Shown here piece by piece: positions 58,322 through 64,000 of a stretch of DNA of 64,000 nucleotides (positions are counted from its first letter, which is position 1; every line of letters starts with the position of its first letter). This DNA is from an uncultured Flavihumibacter sp. GTDB lineage: Bacteria; Bacteroidota; Bacteroidia; Chitinophagales; Chitinophagaceae. The DNA is taken from contig CABHOY010000056.1 in NCBI GenBank assembly GCA_902168105.1, positions 1 through 64,000 on the forward strand, given 5' to 3'. The translations under genes were made by a program, and so were the position numbers. Below the pieces are notes generated by a model that made no database searches, was not told where the DNA came from, and worked only from the letters and a program-made list of their open reading frames with translations.

Positions 58322-59761
58322 TTAGAACTCAGCGCTCTTAGGTGTTCTTGGGAAAGGTATTACGTCCCTGATATTACCCATACCAGTTACGAACAGTACC
58401 AGCCTTTCGAAGCCAAGACCAAAGCCTGCATGAGGAGCAGTACCGAAGCGGCGGGTATCGAGGTACCAGCTCATTTCTTCAACAGGCAGGTGCATTTCTT
58501 CCATGCGGGCTACCAGTTTATCGTAGTTCTCTTCACGCTGGGAACCACCTACTATCTCACCGATGCCAGGGAAGAGGATATCCATCGCCCTGACAGTTTT
58601 GCCATCTTCGTTCTGTTTCATGTAGAACGCTTTGATCGCTTTAGGATAATCTGTCAGGATCACTGGTTTCTTGAAATGTTTCTCTACCAGGTAACGTTCG
58701 TGTTCGCTCTGGAGATCAGCACCCCAATCTTCGATGAGGTAGTTGAATTTCTTCGTTTTGTTAGGTTTGCTGTTCTTCAGGATGTCGATGGCCTCGGTGT
58801 AGGTAAGGCGCATAAACTCGTTATTCAGTACGAATTCGAGCTTTTCGATCAGTCCCATTTCACTGCGTTCCTGCTGTGGCTTCTGCTTTTCTTCTTCTGC
58901 CAGGCGTTGTGCCAGGAATTCCAGGTCTTCCTTGTTGTTTTCCAGGGCGTAGCCGATAACAGATTTAATAAAAGCTTCGGCCAAATTCATATTGTCTTCA
59001 AGATCATAGAACGCCATTTCGGGTTCTATCATCCAGAATTCAGCCAGGTGACGGGCTGTGTTGGAGTTCTCAGCACGGAAAGTTGGACCGAAGGTGTAAA
59101 TATCACCAAAGGCCATTGCTCCCAGTTCGCCTTCCAGCTGACCGGACACGGTCAGGTTAGTAGCGCGGCCGAAGAAATCCTCTTTATAATCAATTTCGCC
59201 GCTTTCTGTCAATGGGGGATTTTTAATATCGAAGGATGTTACATGGAACATTTCACCTGCGCCTTCAGCGTCAGAAGCTGTAATGATAGGCGTATGCAGG
59301 TATACAAAGCCTCTATCGTTGAAGAACTTATGTACTGCAAATGCCAGTGAATGGCGAAGACGGAAAATAGCACCGAAAGTATTGGTACGGAACCGGAGAT
59401 GCGCTATTTCACGAAGATATTCCAGGCTGGGTCTGTTTCTCAGCTGCAGCGGATATTTCTCCGGATCACAATCTCCCAGTATTTCCAGTTCTATTGCTTT
59501 TACTTCCACCCGCTGGCCTTTACCCAGGGAGGGGATCACCTGTCCGGATACGCTGATGGCAGCGCCGGTAGTGATGCGTTTTAACAGTTCAGGTGTAACT
59601 GATTCTGTGTCCAGTACGATCTGGATATTATTATTGGTAGAGCCATCATTCAAAGCTATGAACTGATTGTTACGGAAAGACCGTATCCAACCTTTTACCA
59701 CAACAGGGTAATCTGTTTTTTCGTCCTGCAGTATCTGCTTGACTTTCACTCTTTGGCTCAT
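58322..59761 (-). CDS. asnS: Asparaginyl-tRNA synthetase
   Basis: 479 residues from the ATG at 59761. An OB-fold anticodon-binding domain (~10-115, 'VVVKGWIRSFRNNQFIALND') precedes the class II core: motif 2 'GPTFRAENSNTARHLAEFWM', and motif 3 'GFGLGFERLVLFVTGMGNIR' near the end. 'FRAENSNTARHL' and 'FPRTP' distinguish AsnRS from AspRS. It charges tRNA-Asn. A TTG start at 59785 is ruled out because it lies inside the -7 box. Confidence 0.95.
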   Translation of the reverse strand: MSQRVKVKQILQDEKTDYPVVVKGWIRSFRNNQFIALNDGSTNNNIQIVLDTESVTPELLKRITTGAAISVSGQVIPSLGKGQRVEVKAIELEILGDCDPEKYPLQLRNRPSLEYLREIAHLRFRTNTFGAIFRLRHSLAFAVHKFFNDRGFVYLHTPIITASDAEGAGEMFHVTSFDIKNPPLTESGEIDYKEDFFGRATNLTVSGQLEGELGAMAFGDIYTFGPTFRAENSNTARHLAEFWMIEPEMAFYDLEDNMNLAEAFIKSVIGYALENNKEDLEFLAQRLAEEEKQKPQQERSEMGLIEKLEFVLNNEFMRLTYTEAIDILKNSKPNKTKKFNYLIEDWGADLQSEHERYLVEKHFKKPVILTDYPKAIKAFYMKQNEDGKTVRAMDILFPGIGEIVGGSQREENYDKLVARMEEMHLPVEEMSWYLDTRRFGTAPHAGFGLGFERLVLFVTGMGNIRDVIPFPRTPKSAEF

Positions 59762-59782
59762 ATTAATATAAATTTTGGAGTG

Positions 59783-59790
59783 CAAATTTA
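59783..59790 (-). promoter_or_regulatory. Candidate -7 box (TAAATTTG) for asnS
   Basis: Exact TAnnTTTG on the minus strand, followed by C, 21 bases before the ATG at 59761. No clear -33 element. Confidence 0.5.
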
Positions 59791-60211
59791 AGATTTATAG
59801 AGCAGAATGCATAGGGGAAAACCGGTTTGCCGGCCGGGGAGTCAATAAAATGTTAAATTAAATAGCTACTGCGGTGGCGCTCTTTGGCAGGAATGTTGAT
59901 AGTTATAGAGCATCAGGACCATAGACAGGCTATGGGACGGGGTTTTAAAAGGGGGAGTACCGCACGGAGGCTTATCTGGCTGCTGTTGTAACAGGTTGGA
60001 GCAGTGCATTTTTTTTGGATAATAGCGAAACTTGTTTTAATCTTGCGTTACAATCTGCCTGATTAAGTTCTAATTTCCATCTTCATCGGCAGTCCTAAAC
60101 TCAACATTCCCTATCAGATTTAATAACCAGATTAAATTTATTGGACTCAAAAAACAATTATTTGTAATTGGTGTATGTTGGTATGTAGTGGTACCCACCT
60201 CACAACACTTT

Positions 60212-60219
60212 TAAATTTG
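60212..60219 (+). promoter_or_regulatory. Candidate -7 box (TAAATTTG) for rho
   Basis: Exact TAnnTTTG ending 10 bases before the ATG at 60230. A second, one-mismatch copy (TAAATTTA) lies about 80 bases upstream and could give a longer leader. Confidence 0.4.
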
Positions 60220-60229
60220 ACAACACACG

Positions 60230-61951
60230 ATGATGTACGACATCTTACAATTGAACGACATGCTCGTTCCTGAGCTGCTTGACATTGCAGAGAAACTGGA
60301 TGTGCCAAACGCCAAAAAACTGAGCAAACAGGATCTTATCTACAAAATACTCGATAAGCAGGCAGTAATGGCCTCCGAAGGTAACCCGGCAAATGGAGAA
60401 GAAAAGAAAACACGTAAACGTAAATCAAAGAAAGAAGAAGAAGCAGAAGAAGCCCATGTAGCAGAAGCTACAGCTGCTGACGAAAAACCAAAACGTGGCA
60501 GGAAACCAGCTGCCAGCGGTGTTAAAACAAAAGAGTCTGAATTAGAAGAACCTAAATCACAGGAAACCAAACCAAAGAAAAAGAACTTCGATATAGATCT
60601 CGACATCCCCTCTCTTACTTTCGACGACGATGATGATGTAATCATTCCGCAGTTTACAGAAGACGCTGAAGAGGAAGAAGAAGAAGAGGAAAATGTAGTG
60701 ACATCTTTACCCGCAGCTGAAGAAGACGAGGAAGAAGAAGACGAAGAAGATGATTTTGTAATGCCGGAAGAACCGGTACTGGCGCAGAAACAGCGCTTCC
60801 CTTCAAATAAGAAAGAACCTGCTTTTAATATAGAATTTGATGGTATAATTATCAGCGAAGGCGTACTCGAAATGATGCCTGATGGCTATGGTTTCCTGCG
60901 CTCCTCTGATTATAACTACCTCAGTTCACCAGATGATATTTACGTTTCTCCTTCCCAGATCAAATTATTCGGACTGAAAACCGGTGATACGGTGAAAGGT
61001 TCTGTTCGTCCGCCGAAAGAAGGTGAAAAATATTTCGCCCTCCTGAAAGTAGAGACCATCAACGGTAAATCTCCTGAAGAAGTACGCGACCGTGTTCCAT
61101 TTGATTACCTGACGCCGTTATTCCCCTTCGAGAAATTACGTCTGACCACTACTTCAAACAACTACTCAACCCGTATCATGGACCTCTTTACCCCAATAGG
61201 TAAAGGCCAGCGTGGTTTGATCGTAGCACAGCCTAAAGTGGGTAAGACCATGTTGCTGAAAGAAGTGGCCAACGCTATCGCGACAAACCATCCTGAAGTG
61301 TACCTCATGGTCGTACTGATCGATGAACGTCCGGAAGAGGTAACCGATATGGAACGTAGTGTAAAGGCGGAAGTAATTGCCTCTACATTTGACGAACCGG
61401 CTGAAAAACACGTGAAAGTATCTGCCATCGCACTGCAGAAAGCAAAACGCCTGGTAGAATGCGGACACGATGTAGTGATCCTGCTGGATTCCATCACCCG
61501 TCTGGCCCGCGCACATAATACCGTAGCACCTGCTTCCGGTAAAGTATTGAGCGGTGGTGTGGAAGCAAACGCAATGCAGAAACCTAAACAGTTCTTCGGT
61601 GCCGCCCGTAAGATCGAAAATGGCGGCTCTTTAACAATACTCGCTACAGCATTGATCGATACAGGTTCCAAAATGGACGAGGTGATCTTTGAAGAATTCA
61701 AAGGTACCGGTAACATGGAACTGCAACTGGACCGTAAACTGGCTAACAGACGTGTCTTCCCTGCTATCGACGTATCCGCTTCCTCTACCCGTCGTGACGA
61801 CCTGTTACTGGAAAAAGATATCCTGAAACGTATCCATATCCTGCGTAATCACCTGGCAGATATGAATACAGAAGAATCTATGCACTTCATGCTGCAGCAC
61901 ATGAGAGGAACCAAGAACAACGAAGAGTTCCTGATCTCCATGAATGGATAA
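60230..61951 (+). CDS. rho: Transcription termination factor Rho
   Basis: 573 residues. Rho_N domain (~1-45, 'LQLNDMLVPELLDIAEKLDV'), then a ~150-residue highly charged low-complexity insertion with Lys/Arg-rich and Glu/Asp-rich blocks (~55-195), the cold-shock RNA-binding domain ('GVLEMMPDGYGFLRSSDYNY', ~212-290), and the ATPase with P-loop 'VAQPKVGKT', 'VVILLDSITRLARAHN' and 'RRVFPAIDVSASSTRRDDLL'. E. coli Rho has 419 residues; such insertions occur in Bacteroidota Rho and may add RNA contacts or phase behaviour. ATG 60230 or 60233 are both possible starts. Confidence 0.95.
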   Translation: MMYDILQLNDMLVPELLDIAEKLDVPNAKKLSKQDLIYKILDKQAVMASEGNPANGEEKKTRKRKSKKEEEAEEAHVAEATAADEKPKRGRKPAASGVKTKESELEEPKSQETKPKKKNFDIDLDIPSLTFDDDDDVIIPQFTEDAEEEEEEEENVVTSLPAAEEDEEEEDEEDDFVMPEEPVLAQKQRFPSNKKEPAFNIEFDGIIISEGVLEMMPDGYGFLRSSDYNYLSSPDDIYVSPSQIKLFGLKTGDTVKGSVRPPKEGEKYFALLKVETINGKSPEEVRDRVPFDYLTPLFPFEKLRLTTTSNNYSTRIMDLFTPIGKGQRGLIVAQPKVGKTMLLKEVANAIATNHPEVYLMVVLIDERPEEVTDMERSVKAEVIASTFDEPAEKHVKVSAIALQKAKRLVECGHDVVILLDSITRLARAHNTVAPASGKVLSGGVEANAMQKPKQFFGAARKIENGGSLTILATALIDTGSKMDEVIFEEFKGTGNMELQLDRKLANRRVFPAIDVSASSTRRDDLLLEKDILKRIHILRNHLADMNTEESMHFMLQHMRGTKNNEEFLISMNG

Positions 61952-61964
61952 TATCTCTCCATCA

Positions 61965-62020
61965 AGATAAAAAAGATAAAGGCCGCATCTCATCAGATGC
62001 GGCCTTTATCTTTTTTATCT
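61965..62020. terminator. Long bidirectional terminator between rho and the LytTR gene
   Basis: Perfect 26-bp arms (61965-61990 and 61995-62020) around CATC, GC-rich at the top and A/T-rich at the base, so each strand ends in a U-run. The right arm covers the stop of the LytTR gene. Confidence 0.92.
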
Positions 62021-62770
62021 GTACTGTTTCCAGTGACTGACCAGGTCTTTCTTCCTTCTGTCAGCAACCTCCAGTTTCACTCCATTTTTCAGTACCACTT
62101 TGTTACCGTCATTTTCCATATGACTGATCTGCGAAAGCTGCACCATCTGGTGATTATTGATCTGGTAAAAACGTAAGGGGCCAAACAGATCGGTATAATA
62201 ACGGAATGAACGCTCCGCCTGTAACTGTGTATTATCCACCAGGTAAATGGTACACTTTTCCGAATTCGCCTCCAGGTAAGTGATGGTATTCAGAGAAATG
62301 ATCATGTCCTCATGCTGGGTGACCGGGATCACCAGGTCCATATTGATATTTTTCCCGCTGTTAAAGTTTTCGAGCAGCACCCTATACCGGGTAGTACTGG
62401 CATTGGCATGAATGCGGTTGGTGATCTTCGTGACCGCCGTCATCAGACTTTCCCTGTCAATAGGCTTCAGAATGATCTCCACTTCGCTGAAACGGATAGT
62501 GTGAAGGAATTTTTTTTCAAAAGCGGTCACAAATACTGCTTCGAAAGGAGGAACGTCTTTCGTACCTAGTAACACGTCAAAGCCGGTGCCATCAGGCATT
62601 TCCAGGTCGAGGAATACAAGTTGGGGCTGATGTTCCTGAATGGTGGCAATGCCATTGGCGCAGTCAGATGCGGTTGCTGCGATCTGCACGTCGGGGCAAT
62701 ATTTTTCCAGCATCAGAGATATGATGTCCCGGCTATTGCGCTCATCATCTATAATAACAGCTTTTATCAT
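62015..62770 (-). CDS. LytTR-family response regulator
   Basis: 251 residues: receiver domain (~1-125, 'AVIIDDERNSRDII', D55 in 'LVFLDLEMPDGTGFDVL', K in 'ILKPID') and a LytTR DNA-binding domain (~145-250, 'INLNTITYLEANSEKCTIYL'-like strand order, 'RSFRYYTDLF' and 'FYQINNHQMVQLSQISHME'). It binds direct repeats as a dimer. It lies 23 bases downstream of a LytS-type kinase gene on the same strand, forming a LytS/LytR-like pair of the kind common in this phylum. Confidence 0.92.
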   Translation of the reverse strand: MIKAVIIDDERNSRDIISLMLEKYCPDVQIAATASDCANGIATIQEHQPQLVFLDLEMPDGTGFDVLLGTKDVPPFEAVFVTAFEKKFLHTIRFSEVEIILKPIDRESLMTAVTKITNRIHANASTTRYRVLLENFNSGKNINMDLVIPVTQHEDMIISLNTITYLEANSEKCTIYLVDNTQLQAERSFRYYTDLFGPLRFYQINNHQMVQLSQISHMENDGNKVVLKNGVKLEVADRRKKDLVSHWKQYR

Positions 62771-62793
62771 AGTTATCTAATATGCTTATACGG

Positions 62794-63999
62794 CTAAAGT
62801 TGGGGAATGAGGATCCTTACAATAGTACCGCTTTCTGTATTATTATTTTCTGATTTGTCTATGATGTCAATATGTATCCCCGTGTTGTACATCTTGTTAA
62901 GCAGTTCCGCACGGTTGAAGCTGATCTCCATTCCAGACGACTGGTGATGTTTGGGGAGTGTACGCAACGTTTTGGAACGGATAATGCCGATACCATTGTC
63001 TTCTATCAGGCACTCCAGCATATCCGGGGCAGTCTGGTTGAACTGTATCAATAACTTACCGATCGGATGATCACTGTTGGTCATACCATACTTAACTGCA
63101 TTTTCCACATACGGTTGGAGTAACATAGCAGGAACTTCCAGTTCTGCAGTGGCAATAACGGGATCAACGTATATCTCATATTCCATCTTATGTTCAAACC
63201 GCATTTTCTCTAACCCAAGATAAGTATTCAAATAAGCAATTTCATCTGCAAGCGAAATAAAATTACGGCGCGAGAAGTCCAGCGTTTTGCGGATAAGATA
63301 GGAGAAGTCCGACAGATATTTCTGCGCATACTCAAAGTCCCGCTGCATAACAAAGAGCTGTATGGAGTTCAGGCAGTTGAAAATAAAGTGTGGATTGATC
63401 TGGGCACGAATGGCCTTCAACTCAATCTCGGTCAGCTTTTTATCGTACTCAGTCTCTATATGTCGTTTGCGCTGTTCTTCCAGCTCCTGCTTTTTGCGTA
63501 ATATTTCGGTGGTCTGTTCCTTTACCAGTTCCTCCAACTGCTCGTTCAGCTTGCGTTGCAGCTCCTTGTTCTTATTCAGTTGTTTGATCAGTAATTCCTG
63601 TGTGCGTGTTCTTTCATGATGCACCAGTTTATTCCGGTAACTAAGCCCCGCAAGGAAAAACATGGATTGCAACAGTACACCTGCTACGATGAGTAGTGAT
63701 GGCGCCGACATTTCGCCTAAAGCATTGATCAGCCCCAGCGGACGGATAAGCATCAGGAAAGAGCCGAAGCTGGCCATATAAAAGCAGAGAGACCCGAACA
63801 GGAAGAAGCGTACCAGCGGATGGTGCCGGGAACGTCGGGCCAGCGCAATGAAAACTACCAGCAATGGAACTAAGGTGGAAATGTATACATAACTGTAGAT
63901 CATCACCGGAACCTGGTATTGCTCCAATGCAATACAATAGAAACAGATGATGATGATACCGCCGATAATAGCAGCTACTGATGTAAATAATTTCTCCAT
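62794..63999 (-). CDS. LytS-type sensor histidine kinase, probably 5' truncated by the window edge
   Basis: 401 residues are visible. About four membrane helices (~5-115) lead into a long coiled coil (~125-190, rich in E, K, Q, R), then the His_kinase domain with 'RAQINPHFIFNCLNSIQLF' (H of 'NPHF' as phosphoacceptor), and an ATPase domain with 'LQPYVENAVKYGM' and 'IEDNGIGI'. The number of helices is less than the seven of the 7TMR-DISM kinases that otherwise look like this, so the true start may be beyond the right edge even though an ATG lies at the last bases. Partner of the LytTR regulator downstream. Confidence 0.85.
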   Translation of the reverse strand: MEKLFTSVAAIIGGIIIICFYCIALEQYQVPVMIYSYVYISTLVPLLVVFIALARRSRHHPLVRFFLFGSLCFYMASFGSFLMLIRPLGLINALGEMSAPSLLIVAGVLLQSMFFLAGLSYRNKLVHHERTRTQELLIKQLNKNKELQRKLNEQLEELVKEQTTEILRKKQELEEQRKRHIETEYDKKLTEIELKAIRAQINPHFIFNCLNSIQLFVMQRDFEYAQKYLSDFSYLIRKTLDFSRRNFISLADEIAYLNTYLGLEKMRFEHKMEYEIYVDPVIATAELEVPAMLLQPYVENAVKYGMTNSDHPIGKLLIQFNQTAPDMLECLIEDNGIGIIRSKTLRTLPKHHQSSGMEISFNRAELLNKMYNTGIHIDIIDKSENNNTESGTIVRILIPQL

Positions 64000-64000
64000 G

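Larger units (their letters stand above)
59762..60229. other. 468-bp intergenic region between asnS and rho
   Basis: Holds the divergent candidate promoters of asnS and rho. The remaining sequence, including the purine-rich AAAAGGGGGAG stretch near 59945, shows no gene, clear hairpin or RNA family I can name. A long rho leader could be used for autoregulation, but no element is visible. Confidence 0.5.

Noticed and set aside
58430..59350. 306-codon + strand open frame
   Set aside because: Antisense to asnS; composition (many Phe, His, Val) is that of a reverse-complement shadow.
1..64000. tRNA, rRNA, CRISPR array, insertion sequence, prophage or plasmid origin
   Set aside because: Looked for clover-leaf ends, regular 25-40-bp repeats with spacers, transposase motifs (DDE, HUH), integrases and replication genes; none were seen.

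Overview
The window looks like chromosomal DNA of a Chitinophaga-type Bacteroidota. The evidence is a SusC/SusD pair, a GH92 mannosidase, several -7 boxes of the Bacteroidota type (TAnnTTTG), a Rho factor with a long charged insertion, and arrays of ~790-residue double-module FtsX/MacB permeases. Most of it reads as core genome. I saw no tRNA, rRNA, CRISPR array, insertion sequence or phage gene.

Layout. 1-4.6 kb: end of a 3-hydroxyacyl-CoA dehydrogenase, tsaB, a cysteine-free ArsR-type regulator, a CstB-like persulfide dioxygenase/rhodanese, a glucose-dehydrogenase-like SDR and a BON lipoprotein. 4.6-7.8 kb, minus strand: nadB with a lipid A-type acyltransferase, and a YhhN lysoplasmalogenase. 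7.9-26.4 kb: an NtrY-like kinase and sigma-54 activator face a nine-gene efflux operon (adaptor, permease, ATPase, three permeases, second ATPase, TolC, adaptor), with a sigma-54-like box just before the first gene. 26.5-35.4 kb: a histone-H1-like protein, GH92, a large 11-bp-repeat cruciform, gpsA and a SusC/SusD pair.

35.5-41.2 kb: a single-gene AAA ATPase-DUF4435 fusion resembling the PARIS anti-phage system, a DbpA-like helicase, an unknown protein and an AraC regulator with a structured upstream region. 41.2-47.2 kb: a signalling block of two + strand regulators (one sigma-54 type), a small iron-permease-family protein, and a three-gene minus-strand kinase/receiver/hybrid-kinase operon. 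47.4-53.5 kb: a stress and DNA-maintenance block (Pro-rich protein, DUF892 ferritin-like protein, topoisomerase IB, Ku, LigD). 53.5-64 kb: a small membrane protein, ChrA transporter, secreted alpha/beta hydrolase-like protein, 2OG-Fe(II) oxygenase, solitary ExbD, asnS, rho and a LytTR/LytS pair running off the right edge.

The most notable points are the fused PARIS-like gene in AT-richer DNA, the efflux operon whose second ATPase has an altered signature and D-loop, the 43-bp-arm cruciform built from 11-bp repeats, and several -7 boxes only 4-10 nt from an ATG. All functions are inferred from motifs and family knowledge; no database search was run.
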